From a virus, in the IMG/VR virus record IMGVR_UViG_3300049482_000047, positions 1-22,869 of that record: a stretch of DNA of 22,869 nucleotides. One strand, given 5' to 3'. Positions within the stretch are counted from its first letter, which is position 1. Each line of letters starts with the position of its first letter. The position numbers were made by a program, and so were the translations under genes. Below are positions 15,331 to 22,783 of this stretch, in pieces. A model generated the notes under the pieces. That model was not told where the DNA came from, ran no database searches, and saw only the letters and a program-made list of their open reading frames with translations.

Positions 15331-15376
15331 AAAAAAAAGAGAGAAGGCCGCACCCTTATGAGGGAATGCGGCCTTC
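15331..15376 (-). terminator. Strong U-tract terminator of the replication operon
   Basis: GAAGGCCGCA at 15343-15352 pairs with TGCGGCCTTC at 15367-15376 (10 bp). An inner CCCT/AGGG extension and a 4-base loop complete the stem. On the minus strand the stem is followed by a run of eight T (15338-15331). The U-tract lies only on the minus-strand side, so it acts on right-to-left transcription, just after the 39-codon gene ends. Confidence 0.85.
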
Positions 15377-15379
15377 CTC

Positions 15380-15499
15380 CTACCAACTCACCTCTGCGAT
15401 GATCCGGTCGATCTCGCTCGCCCCCTTGGGAGTGATCTCGCCGGTGTCGAGCAGGAACCTCAACGCTGCACGCAGTCGCTCAGCCTCTGTTGGCGACAC
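15380..15499 (-). CDS. 39-residue acidic peptide at the operon end
   Basis: A 40-codon frame starting with GTG at 15499 and ending with TAG at 15380-15382. It reads MSPTEAERLRAALRFLLDTG and then EITPKGASEIDRIIAEVSW: a helix, a turn and a second helix. A strong SD (GGGGAGG) sits about 9 nt upstream on the minus strand. It overlaps the end of the DUF6378 gene by 20 bases and stops 4 bases before the terminator stem. The fit between SD, frame and terminator supports a real gene. No family is recognised; a small regulator or partner of the DUF6378 protein is possible. Confidence 0.6.
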   Translation of the reverse strand: MSPTEAERLRAALRFLLDTGEITPKGASEIDRIIAEVSW

Positions 15500-15776
15500 G
15501 GGTCGACACCTCCCCGCCGCATGCGGCGTAGCCGGCGATGTCGACCCAGTGATCCTCCTGTCCCGGGCTCGTTGCCAGCCGGGACACCTTCATCAGGATC
15601 ATCATGGCCGCAACGTCGTACGTGTGGAGCTCGATGTCGTGCATGCCCTTCGCCCGCAGGTACGCCTCCCAGTACTCGGCGATGGTCCGGAAGTTGTCCT
15701 CCGGATCCCCGTGCGTGGCATTGCGATCGTGCGACACGTAGCCCTTCGCCGTGTCCAGGATCTCCGGCCGGTTCAC
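15480..15776 (-). CDS. DUF6378-like phage protein
   Basis: A 98-residue protein with the pattern I associate with DUF6378 (function unknown, common in phages): a short N-terminal helix, then RNATHGDPEDNFRTIAEYW, and a helical region with YDVAAMMILMKVSRL and HWVDIAGYAACG. The start is the GTG at 15776, overlapping the Prim-Pol stop as GTGA; the frame stays open upstream only as a shadow of the Prim-Pol gene. It is co-transcribed with replication genes. The helical EYW...D...KVSRL layout is reminiscent of all-alpha NTP pyrophosphohydrolase-like folds, but I do not see a complete set of their metal ligands, so I leave the function open. Confidence 0.65.
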   Translation of the reverse strand: MNRPEILDTAKGYVSHDRNATHGDPEDNFRTIAEYWEAYLRAKGMHDIELHTYDVAAMMILMKVSRLATSPGQEDHWVDIAGYAACGGEVSTRVANRG

Positions 15777-16627
15777 GGGATGACCGCGGACGACGGGGCG
15801 TACCTGCTGATGTTGAGCACCAGCTTGTCCGTCTCGTCCGACGCGAGCCCGAGCTGCATCGCCCGGTCCCGCACCAGGGTCTCCCAGTTCTCCACCTCTG
15901 CCAGGAACAGCTGGCTGCCGATGGCGAACAGCGTGTTGTTGCGTCGACCCGCCGGGATCGGCTTGGCCAGGTCCTCGATCAGTGCGTCGTGCATGAGCAG
16001 TACCTCCTCCATGTCCCCACTGTCGAGGACCTTCACGATGTTGGCGACCTGGGCGGCAGCCTTCTGCTGCCGGCCGCGCAACATCGTCTTGATGTGATCC
16101 GGCAGCTCGGTGAGCTGACGGCTGTTCCATCTCTGCGACGGGTAGTGGTACACGCATCCCGTCGCTCGGAAGTCGACCCCTTGCTGCAGCCCGATGCGAT
16201 CGCCGAACGGGGCGAAGCCGAAGTCATCGCTCCACTCGTCGTCGCTCACCAGGTAGAACAGGTGGTATCCGTTGCCGGACTTGCTGGTCTCGGCCAGCGT
16301 GTAGGGCAGCATGCCCAGCTTGCCGACACCGGTGAAGCCCCCGTTCTTCCCGTCGATGTCGATGCACACCAGGCGCATCGACCTCATGATGTAGGCGAAC
16401 GCCCACTTCTCCTGGTGATAGCCCTGGAGGACCGCCTGCATCGTGCGCATGAAGCGACCCTTGCCGTACTTCTCGATGAAGTCCGGCATACCCCAGCCCT
16501 TGTCCGTCGTGCCGTCACGCCAGACCCGGGTGAGGGCAAGACCCTTCGGGCCTGCGTTGTCGACGAACTCCTTCGGGAGATCGTCGTCGACCACGTACTC
16601 GTCAGTCATCCACCACGGCTGTGGCAT
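15773..16627 (-). CDS. Prim-Pol type primase (AEP family)
   Basis: A 284-residue protein with the catalytic layout of the archaeo-eukaryotic primase fold: RLVCIDIDGKNG with Asp90/Asp92 (motif I, DxD), SGNGYHLFYLV with Ser117 to His122 (motif II, SxH-like) and VDFRATGCVYHYPSQ near 151-165 (motif III, Asp152). It would synthesise primers for the phage polymerase. Two ATGs compete: 16633 abuts the GAGGAGG at 16634-16640, while 16627 has the usual 6-nt spacing, so 16627 is chosen. The start overlaps the end of the D5/SF3 helicase gene by 26 bases. In many phages Prim-Pol and D5 helicase are one polypeptide; here they are two adjacent, overlapping genes. Confidence 0.8.
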   Translation of the reverse strand: MPQPWWMTDEYVVDDDLPKEFVDNAGPKGLALTRVWRDGTTDKGWGMPDFIEKYGKGRFMRTMQAVLQGYHQEKWAFAYIMRSMRLVCIDIDGKNGGFTGVGKLGMLPYTLAETSKSGNGYHLFYLVSDDEWSDDFGFAPFGDRIGLQQGVDFRATGCVYHYPSQRWNSRQLTELPDHIKTMLRGRQQKAAAQVANIVKVLDSGDMEEVLLMHDALIEDLAKPIPAGRRNNTLFAIGSQLFLAEVENWETLVRDRAMQLGLASDETDKLVLNISRYAPSSAVIP

Positions 16628-17996
16628 GTGCATCCTCCTCTCTCAGTGAGCCGATCACGATCATCGTGTCCTCCGTCAGGCCGGAGATGACACGCTTCTT
16701 GCGGGAGCTCACGATCGAGGCATCCCACACGGACTTGCGCTCGGTGTCGAGCACAGGCCTGAACAGGTTGAGCAGCGTCTGCGCATCCCACGGAGTGGGA
16801 TCACCGCATGCCTTGCGCCACGACTGGAACTGCGAGGCCATGTCATGGAACAGCATGCCGAGCAGGAACTCCTCGACCGGCAGGGTCTCCGTCTCGTCCA
16901 GGTGGACGAGGAACTGCAGGGCCAGCGAGTTGTCCACCGCGTGCTCGATCTGCGCCAGCCTCGACGCCTGCGACGGGGACAGCATCACCGCCACCTCCGA
17001 CTGCAGCACGTAGTGGTCGACCAGCAGGGACAGCAGCGCACCGAGCATCCGCTCGGAGTGCATGTGAGTCCAGAAGTCCTGGTCATCCGGGTACTTGTTC
17101 GGGAACACGAACCGGACCAGCCTCGCCTGCAGGGCAGACGACTTGTCCCGGGAGCGTGGCTCCTGGTTCAAGCCCTCGATGAACAGGGCGTTGGTCTGCA
17201 CCGTGGTGGAGGCGTTGGCATACAGCTTGCGGATGCCGATCGCCTCGCCCGTGATGAGCGACTTCTCCCTGCCCGAGTCCTTCAGGAACTCGGCCGGTCC
17301 GTCGAACACGACGTTGAGCAGCTTGTTGTTCAGGTCGAACATCGCCTTGTCCGCCTCGCTGATCTGCTGACGGGTGATGCTCGAGCAGTTGTCCCGCCCG
17401 AACAGGACCTGCAGCATGTTCATCAGCAGCGACTTGCCGTTGCGACCATTGCCGATCAGCAGCACGTACTTGCCCGCCGACCAGTGCGGTGCCAGCGCTG
17501 TCGCCAGGTGGCGCAGCAATGACGTGACGATCTCCTCGTCCCCACCGACCCAGTCGGTGATGGTGGCCTTGAGTGCGGCCTTGTCGTCCGGGTCGTCGTT
17601 GATCTCCCACCGGATGGTGTTCGGGATGAACGTGCCATCCGGATCCTGCAGCGTGCCGTCCTCCTTCAGGACCTTCAGGCCCTGAGCGGTCTTGACCAGC
17701 AGCCACGGCTTCACGTCGAAGACCCGGATGGCCGACTGCTCGACCATGAACTGGAACGACTGCTGCTGCCGAGGATCCTTGAACATCGTGTCGAACTGCT
17801 GCAGCGCCTTGACCTGGAGCATGTCGTCGCTGAGCGGAACCCACGTCGTGCGCTCCATGTCAGGGACCACGTCCGCATCCGTGTCGATGTAGTCGACCGG
17901 TGCGTACAGCTTCTTGTTGTAGAAGACGTACTGGTAGCTGGTCGCCAGGGTCTCAGCGTCGACAGCAAGGACTGCTGTCGTCTTCGGTGTTGCCAT
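16602..17996 (-). CDS. D5/SF3-type replicative helicase
   Basis: A 464-residue protein. An N-terminal region of about 150 residues resembles the D5 N-terminal domain. The AAA+ core follows: Walker A GNGRNGKS (about 182-189), Walker B LLNVVFDGPAEF (about 226-237), a sensor-1/motif C segment NALFIEGLNQEPR (about 269-281) and a likely arginine finger in RLVRFVFPN (292-300). This matches phage/plasmid primase-associated SF3 helicases that unwind the fork as a hexamer. The ATG at 17996 is preceded by AAGGAGG about 6 nt upstream. It is followed by the overlapping Prim-Pol gene, its expected partner. The length matches the helicase part of P4/D5-type proteins without the primase half. Confidence 0.85.
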   Translation of the reverse strand: MATPKTTAVLAVDAETLATSYQYVFYNKKLYAPVDYIDTDADVVPDMERTTWVPLSDDMLQVKALQQFDTMFKDPRQQQSFQFMVEQSAIRVFDVKPWLLVKTAQGLKVLKEDGTLQDPDGTFIPNTIRWEINDDPDDKAALKATITDWVGGDEEIVTSLLRHLATALAPHWSAGKYVLLIGNGRNGKSLLMNMLQVLFGRDNCSSITRQQISEADKAMFDLNNKLLNVVFDGPAEFLKDSGREKSLITGEAIGIRKLYANASTTVQTNALFIEGLNQEPRSRDKSSALQARLVRFVFPNKYPDDQDFWTHMHSERMLGALLSLLVDHYVLQSEVAVMLSPSQASRLAQIEHAVDNSLALQFLVHLDETETLPVEEFLLGMLFHDMASQFQSWRKACGDPTPWDAQTLLNLFRPVLDTERKSVWDASIVSSRKKRVISGLTEDTMIVIGSLREEDAHATAVVDD

Positions 17997-18021
17997 GTAT
18001 CCTCCTTAGTGGTTGCTGGAA

Positions 18022-18056
18022 CAGGGAGGGAGTCCTTACGAGGGACTCCCTCCCTG
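18022..18056 (-). terminator. Long intercistronic hairpin without U-tract
   Basis: CAGGGAGGGAGTCC (18022-18035) pairs perfectly over 14 bp with GGACTCCCTCCCTG (18043-18056), with a 7-base loop. It lies between the stop of the 39-residue peptide gene and the D5/SF3 helicase start. No T-run follows on the minus strand, so it may be an I-shaped terminator, an attenuator or an RNA-processing/stability element. Confidence 0.7.
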
Positions 18057-18060
18057 CTGC

Positions 18061-18180
18061 TCACTCCTCGGAATCGAGGAGCTTGATGCGCCTGTCGTAC
18101 TCGTCGAACATGGCACTGGACAGAGACGGATCCTTCATCTGCTCACGCAGTGATTCCGTGATCTCTTCCTTGGTAGTCAC
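18061..18180 (-). CDS. 39-residue acidic helical peptide
   Basis: The frame starts at the GTG at 18180 and encodes VTTKEEITESLREQMKDPSL, then SSAMFDEYDRRIKLLDSEE, a charged and probably wholly helical peptide. AAGGAGG lies just upstream on the minus strand, with 4-5 bases to the GTG. An upstream ATG at 18288 would extend into the SF2 helicase gene and give an Arg-rich leader unlike a protein, so it is rejected. It sits between the two helicase genes with hairpin 18022-18056 right after its stop. The function is unknown. Confidence 0.55.
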   Translation of the reverse strand: MTTKEEITESLREQMKDPSLSSAMFDEYDRRIKLLDSEE

Positions 18181-18226
18181 TAGACCTCCTTCATCTCGCC
18201 GACAAGGTGTCGACTCCCTCCCGCGA

Positions 18227-19384
18227 TCAGGAGACCAGTGGTACCAGTCGGATGACCTGCTTGCCCGACGCATCGACAGACTCGCCACGCGGCATGATCC
18301 GTCCGATCAGCTGACGGCGCAGTGCGTCGTCATCCGTGTCGTCCAGGATCAGCAGCGTGTCGCACACCCGGTCCAGCCCGTCCGTCCCTGTAGCCAGGGC
18401 GGCCGTGCCGAGCAGGACCGGGAACTCTCCCTTGATGAACTGCTTGATGATGTGCGTCTTCTGCTTCGTGGTGGCGGAACCCGTCACCTCGTCGAAGCAG
18501 TCCAGCCCCTCCTCCATCATGGTGAATGCGAGGGCGTCGATCACTGTCGAGTGCTGAGCGAAGATCAGCACCCGGTCATGCGACTGGATCACGTCAAACA
18601 CTTGAGTCCATACGTCATCATGAAGCCGGCCATCAGGGGCGATCAGCCCCTGCAGCCTGACGGTGTGCATCATCTCGATGATGCTCGCCACCATGCGATC
18701 GTCTCTCTCGTTGTAGCTGTACTCGGTCAGTGCTTGTGGCACGGTCACCGGGTACTCCCGGTCCTCGATCGTGTAGACCAGGTCATCGGGCAGGTAGTGC
18801 ACCCGAGGCAGCGACGCCAGGTAGGCGGCCGCATCGGGGAACATCTTGAACCCGGTGACGTACGGTGTCTGGCTGAACGGGTTCTGCTCCGTCTCGCAAT
18901 GGCGATACAGGAACTCGAGGAACCCACCCTTGCACGACGACGGGTCGATGATGTGCTGGATGCAATAGCACCGCTCCGCGTCGTTGTACTGCGGTGTCGC
19001 CGACATGATGAACAGCGGAGCCTGCAGGTGCTTGGCAATGGTGTCGAGCTTGCGCCACCCCTTGCCATGCTGACCACCCAGTAGATGAAACTCATCAGCC
19101 ACCACCGCCACAGTTCGTGACAGGCGGGTGTCCTTCATCCGGAACTTCGCATGGCTCATCACCTGCAGCTCCATGCCGTACTGGTCACCCAGCGCCAGCC
19201 ACTGTGCGTGGGTGGACGGTGGTGAGATGACCACCGCCTTGGCCTGGCCCAGTGCGTGCAGTCCCATGACAGCGGTCAGGCTCTTGCCTGCACCTGTCTT
19301 GAAGTACACGCACGCACGCTGCGGAAAAGTTTCCGCGGTGATGTCATCGACGAAGTCCGACTGGTGATCGAAGAGAACGGTCAC
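18227..19384 (-). CDS. SF2 helicase/ATPase (DEFH-box)
   Basis: A 385-residue superfamily 2 helicase. Motif I is KTGAGKS at 29-35, motif Ia VVISPPSTHAQW near 51-62, motif II VVADEFHLL with DEFH at 97-100, motif III SATP at 128-131, motif V near GTAALATGTDGLD, and motif VI QLIGRIMPRG at 358-367. Phage replication modules often carry such an SF2/SNF2-like helicase for branch migration or fork remodelling. The GTG at 19384 overlaps the RuvC-like stop as GTGA. An alternative ATG at 19402 has no SD and would add six residues. Its place beside the resolvase gene suggests a RuvAB-like pairing of branch migration with junction cutting (inference). Confidence 0.8.
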   Translation of the reverse strand: MTVLFDHQSDFVDDITAETFPQRACVYFKTGAGKSLTAVMGLHALGQAKAVVISPPSTHAQWLALGDQYGMELQVMSHAKFRMKDTRLSRTVAVVADEFHLLGGQHGKGWRKLDTIAKHLQAPLFIMSATPQYNDAERCYCIQHIIDPSSCKGGFLEFLYRHCETEQNPFSQTPYVTGFKMFPDAAAYLASLPRVHYLPDDLVYTIEDREYPVTVPQALTEYSYNERDDRMVASIIEMMHTVRLQGLIAPDGRLHDDVWTQVFDVIQSHDRVLIFAQHSTVIDALAFTMMEEGLDCFDEVTGSATTKQKTHIIKQFIKGEFPVLLGTAALATGTDGLDRVCDTLLILDDTDDDALRRQLIGRIMPRGESVDASGKQVIRLVPLVS

Positions 19385-19878
19385 GGCCCCACCACTTCCC
19401 ATGTTCGACCAGCGAGGTGGTCTCCAACTATGACAGACAGCACCTTGTTCAGCTGGGGATCCTTCATCATTCCCAGCAGGGCGATACGTGCTGCCGATCG
19501 CAGGTCCTGGTGGTGCGTGGACTGCGGCCAGTCCCACACCCCGAACAGCTGCATCAGCGTGGCCGGCACCACCCGGGTGACACCCGTGTTGTTCAGCACC
19601 AGGGATCCAGCGATCCCCTTCTTCATGTCTGCCACTCCGGCCACCATCCTGGTGTCGGAGGACAGGTTGTGCCGAGGACGGTAGCCCTCGATGAACACAG
19701 CAGGACGAGCCAGCCCGACAGTGCCGGACACCCACTGCTCCACGCTGACTACGTCAAGACCCTTGATCACCGCGTAGCTGAGCGAGATCTGCTGCGACCC
19801 TATGTCGAACACCATCCGGACACACCCGGTATGGACCAGTCCTGGGTCTATGCCCACGACATGTGCTAACTTCGTCAT
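19381..19878 (-). CDS. RuvC-like Holliday junction resolvase
   Basis: A 165-residue RNase H-fold nuclease: GIDPGLVHTG with Asp11, AVFIEGYRPR with Glu64, and THHQDLRSAARIAL with Asp125 (His122/His123 nearby), the three acidic positions of RuvC-type resolvases. The length matches RuvC (about 170). The ATG at 19878 has GAAGGAGG on the minus strand a few bases upstream. A frame extending to 20064 runs antisense through low-quality sequence and the hairpin and is rejected. The product likely resolves recombination or replication intermediates and branched concatemers before packaging. It is followed immediately by the SF2 helicase gene. Confidence 0.85.
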   Translation of the reverse strand: MTKLAHVVGIDPGLVHTGCVRMVFDIGSQQISLSYAVIKGLDVVSVEQWVSGTVGLARPAVFIEGYRPRHNLSSDTRMVAGVADMKKGIAGSLVLNNTGVTRVVPATLMQLFGVWDWPQSTHHQDLRSAARIALLGMMKDPQLNKVLSVIVGDHLAGRTWEVVGP

Positions 19879-19896
19879 GCATCCTCCTTCTGATTG

Positions 19897-19934
19897 AGGG
19901 CCGGCCACCTGACTCGACCCAGGTGACCGGCCCT
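19897..19934 (-). terminator. Hairpin between polymerase and resolvase genes
   Basis: AGGGCCGGCCACCT (19897-19910) and AGGTGACCGGCCCT (19921-19934) form a 14-bp stem with a 10-base loop. The single non-Watson-Crick position is C/A on the plus strand but G/U on the minus-strand RNA, so the stem is complete only in the minus-strand transcript. It starts 4 bases past the polymerase stop. No U-tract follows. Confidence 0.7.
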
Positions 19935-19937
19935 TCA

Positions 19938-21986
19938 TCACTTGATGTAGCGGTACGCGCTCTTGATCTCCGCACTGAGCGGGAACCCTGGCAACGTGGT
20001 GGTACCCATCGCCATCTCCATCATGTGCGTGATCTGTGACAGCGGGGTGTTGCCCGGCTGCCACTCGACCACGATCTCATCATGGAACTGGCCGATGAGC
20101 CGTGCATTGGGCACGCTCCTCAGCTGCACGTCCAGCTCCTGCAGGGACTGGAAGAACATCTCCCTGCACAGCGACTGGGTGAGCAGCCCCGCCAGCTTGC
20201 CACCGTAGATGGTGAACTGCCGGACCTGCTTCGTCTTCGGATCGGTGAAGTGGTCGGACCACAGGTCACCGGTCTTCCGCTCGCTCGGCTTGTAGTACGT
20301 GATGTTCCTGCCCTTCATCTCCACGCCATGGATGTAGCGCGTGAACTGCAGGCCCTTCGCAAGGAACTGGACTCTCAGCGAATGCTGAGGACCCATGTCC
20401 CTCAGTGAGACAGGTGCATCCACCTTCTGGATCACCACCGCACCCCAGCCCTTCGGGATGCGTGCATCACCCATCGTGATGGCGGTGAGCAATGCATCCT
20501 GCAGCTGCTGCCACCACTCGATGATGCACGGGTTGGCGGCACGCCAGTCACGGACCAGCGATGCAGCCTCCACCTCGGACAGGGTGACACCCATGTTCTT
20601 GGCGAACGCATGCACCGCACCACCACCGGCGCCGTAGCCGCAGGACAGCTCGCCGGTCTTGCCGACCTGCCGCTGCTGCTTGGTCACGTCGACGTACTCG
20701 ACGTCGTAGATGCGTGACGCCAGCAGCTTGTACAGATCCTCGCCTGCCGTGTAGGCAGCGAGCTTCCACTGCTCGCCCGCCTGCCACGCCAGGCCCCGAC
20801 TCTCCACACTGGAGAAGTCGCCGACGACCAGCCGACCATTCGGATGGGAGGCACGGAACACCTGGCGCAGGTTGCGCGCCAGCTGTCCGTTCTCCCACAC
20901 GATGGCGTTGTCGTACAGCAGGGTGACATCGTCACCCTCCCCGAACAGGCGCGGCAGGTTCTGCATCTGCACACCCCTACCCGTGGTACGCCCCGTCGCC
21001 TGCGCACCGAAGTGCAGGTACGAGTCGTACAGCCGGCCACCCTCCGACACCTGACGCTCGATGACCTCGAGCTTCTTCAGGCTGGAACCACCCAGGTCCT
21101 GCTTCAACCTGAGCATGGCGACCACCTCCCCATAGTTGAGACGCTTCGTCTCATCAGGGGTGGTGGTCATGCGCTTCTCCAGCATGGGGATCATGCTCGC
21201 CACCCTGTCCTCGTCGAACGAGGACGAGCGCACACCCCGCTCAGCGCACCACTTCTTCAACTGCGTGGTACTCGCCAGGCTGGGTGCTGTCGAGCCGAAC
21301 GTGCGAAGCATGTTCGCCTTGACCGTTGCCACGTTGTCCTCGTACCGGGACTGCATCTCCCCCACCATGTCCATGTCCACGGGCCAGCCCGTGTCATTCA
21401 TGGCCAGGGTCAGGTGCGAGTAGTGCAACTCGGACACCGGCAGGTACAGCAGGGCCAGCTGATACGACAGCTCGGCATCCAGCGAGCAGTAGTGGATGAG
21501 CTCATCCCACTCCTCGTGCAGTGCCGTGCGTATCAACGGGTTGAACGCCTGCGACTGAGCCATCTCCTGGTACTCACCAGGAATGCAGAACGTCTTGATC
21601 AGATCCTTGCCCTTCGCGTACTTGTCCCTGCCCAGCAGCTGACTCGCTGCCGCCTCGAGGCTGCGGCCCGCACCGTGGTACGCAGCGATGACCGCCGTGT
21701 CCAGGAACCGGGTTACCGGCAGGTGGATGCCGATGGCATTCAGCACCCGCCACTCGAACCCCGCATTGTGCGCGGCGATCGTGTCCGGGTTGTCCTCGAG
21801 GTACTTCTTCAGATCCTGTGTCACCTGGTACATGCCATCACTCACGAAGTCGAAGACGTGGTTGCCGTCCTTCTTCGTTGACACCACAGCCACCAGTGGC
21901 TGGAAGTTCACGTCGTCCGTGTAGTTGCGCAGCCCCACCTTGGTCAGGTCCCGAGACCCATAGGTCTCGAAGTCCAGGCCGATCAC
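19938..21986 (-). CDS. Family A DNA polymerase with 3'-5' exonuclease
   Basis: A 682-residue replicative polymerase. Exonuclease motifs: GLDFETYG with Asp5/Glu7 (Exo I), AAHNAGFEW near 73-81 (Exo II) and HYCSLDAE (Exo III, Tyr and Asp). Polymerase motifs: A is GDFSSVESRGLAWQAGE with Asp390 and Glu395; B is GKTGELSCGYG with Lys443; C is QFHDEIVVEW with His635-Asp636-Glu637. The length is near T7 gp5 (704). The start is the GTG at 21986, which overlaps the nuclease stop as GTGA; upstream extension would fall inside the nuclease gene. The ESRGLAW version of motif A and the DUF2800 neighbour place it with phage polymerases of the DUF2800-associated module rather than with T7 itself (family knowledge). 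Confidence 0.9.
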   Translation of the reverse strand: MIGLDFETYGSRDLTKVGLRNYTDDVNFQPLVAVVSTKKDGNHVFDFVSDGMYQVTQDLKKYLEDNPDTIAAHNAGFEWRVLNAIGIHLPVTRFLDTAVIAAYHGAGRSLEAAASQLLGRDKYAKGKDLIKTFCIPGEYQEMAQSQAFNPLIRTALHEEWDELIHYCSLDAELSYQLALLYLPVSELHYSHLTLAMNDTGWPVDMDMVGEMQSRYEDNVATVKANMLRTFGSTAPSLASTTQLKKWCAERGVRSSSFDEDRVASMIPMLEKRMTTTPDETKRLNYGEVVAMLRLKQDLGGSSLKKLEVIERQVSEGGRLYDSYLHFGAQATGRTTGRGVQMQNLPRLFGEGDDVTLLYDNAIVWENGQLARNLRQVFRASHPNGRLVVGDFSSVESRGLAWQAGEQWKLAAYTAGEDLYKLLASRIYDVEYVDVTKQQRQVGKTGELSCGYGAGGGAVHAFAKNMGVTLSEVEAASLVRDWRAANPCIIEWWQQLQDALLTAITMGDARIPKGWGAVVIQKVDAPVSLRDMGPQHSLRVQFLAKGLQFTRYIHGVEMKGRNITYYKPSERKTGDLWSDHFTDPKTKQVRQFTIYGGKLAGLLTQSLCREMFFQSLQELDVQLRSVPNARLIGQFHDEIVVEWQPGNTPLSQITHMMEMAMGTTTLPGFPLSAEIKSAYRYIK

Positions 21987-22699
21987 GACTCGTCTGCCAG
22001 CAGGGCAGCCTCGTCGAACGGTGCCGGGTACAGCACCTGCATCATGGCCGGGCACATCGGTGTGCCCTTCGCCGCACGACTGTGCGGATTCGCAGGGCAG
22101 AACTGGCAGTGGTCACCTGGTGAGAACACCAGCTGACCAGCGAGCAGGCTGTCCTGCGCCGCTATCGCCTCGCGCATGAACTCGGCGAGGGTCACGGTGT
22201 CAACGACCCACGACGTGAACAGGTCGGCGTTGGGCTGCACGATGTGCAGCACCACCTCGCTTGCCTTCGGTGCGTACTTGGCGTACGTCGCTGCGTAGTA
22301 CAGCAGCTGCCGATTGTCGACGACTTCCACGGGGATGCGACCCCACTTGAAGTCGAGGATGTGCATCTCGTCCTGCGTGTACAGCACCAGGTCCGCTGTC
22401 GTGCCAGCCGGCTGCGTCAGCCAGACGGCTACCTCATGCTGCTCGATCAGCGTGGTGAAGCGACGGCTCGCCCTCACCTCTGCGATGTACTCGATGGCCT
22501 TGCCGAAGGCGGCCATCTCCCGAGGAGACAGCGTCTCCACCTCGGCCAGCACCTCGTGCATCCGCGTGCCACGGCTAGCCGCCGTGTCCGCGTTCGGATC
22601 CTCGACCGGTGGCTGCCAATGCGGGATCGCATTGTCCAGGTCACCGCTTGCGCTGCAGCTCATGATGCGTGCAGCCCTGCTTGCGGAGAACGTCTCCAT
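21983..22699 (-). CDS. DUF2800/Cas4-like PD-(D/E)XK nuclease with Fe-S cysteines
   Basis: A 238-residue RecB-type nuclease. An N-terminal Cys15 (RIMSCSASG) and GTRMHEVL with His48 are followed by the catalytic core TADLVLY (Asp103) and ILDFKWG (Asp116, Lys118), then NRQLLYYAATY (Gln131). A C-terminal cluster HCQFC (Cys198, Cys201) and MCPAM (Cys216) completes four cysteines, the Cas4/AddB-like pattern for a 4Fe-4S cluster. GGAGGGG lies upstream of the ATG at 22699 on the minus strand. It precedes the polymerase gene with a GTGA overlap. It probably acts as an exonuclease in phage recombination or DNA processing. Confidence 0.8.
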   Translation of the reverse strand: METFSASRAARIMSCSASGDLDNAIPHWQPPVEDPNADTAASRGTRMHEVLAEVETLSPREMAAFGKAIEYIAEVRASRRFTTLIEQHEVAVWLTQPAGTTADLVLYTQDEMHILDFKWGRIPVEVVDNRQLLYYAATYAKYAPKASEVVLHIVQPNADLFTSWVVDTVTLAEFMREAIAAQDSLLAGQLVFSPGDHCQFCPANPHSRAAKGTPMCPAMMQVLYPAPFDEAALLADES

Positions 22700-22743
22700 T
22701 TGCCCCTCCTAGGGTCACGAAAATTTTCTGGTGAAACAGAGAG

Positions 22744-22772
22744 GGGGCAGGCCGTGGTAAACAGCCTGCCCC
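22744..22772 (-). terminator. Hairpin upstream of the nuclease gene
   Basis: GGGGCAGGC (22744-22752) pairs with GCCTGCCCC (22764-22772) with an 11-base loop. It lies between the stop of the zinc-knuckle gene and the nuclease start. On the minus strand it is followed by CTCTCTGTTTC, a weak U-rich stretch. It may be a partial terminator or an RNA-processing element. Confidence 0.55.
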
Positions 22773-22783
22773 TCCCGTACTAG

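Noticed and set aside
20844-21881. 345-codon plus-strand frame
   Set aside because: Antisense to the DNA polymerase gene, whose motifs are intact; a codon-bias shadow.
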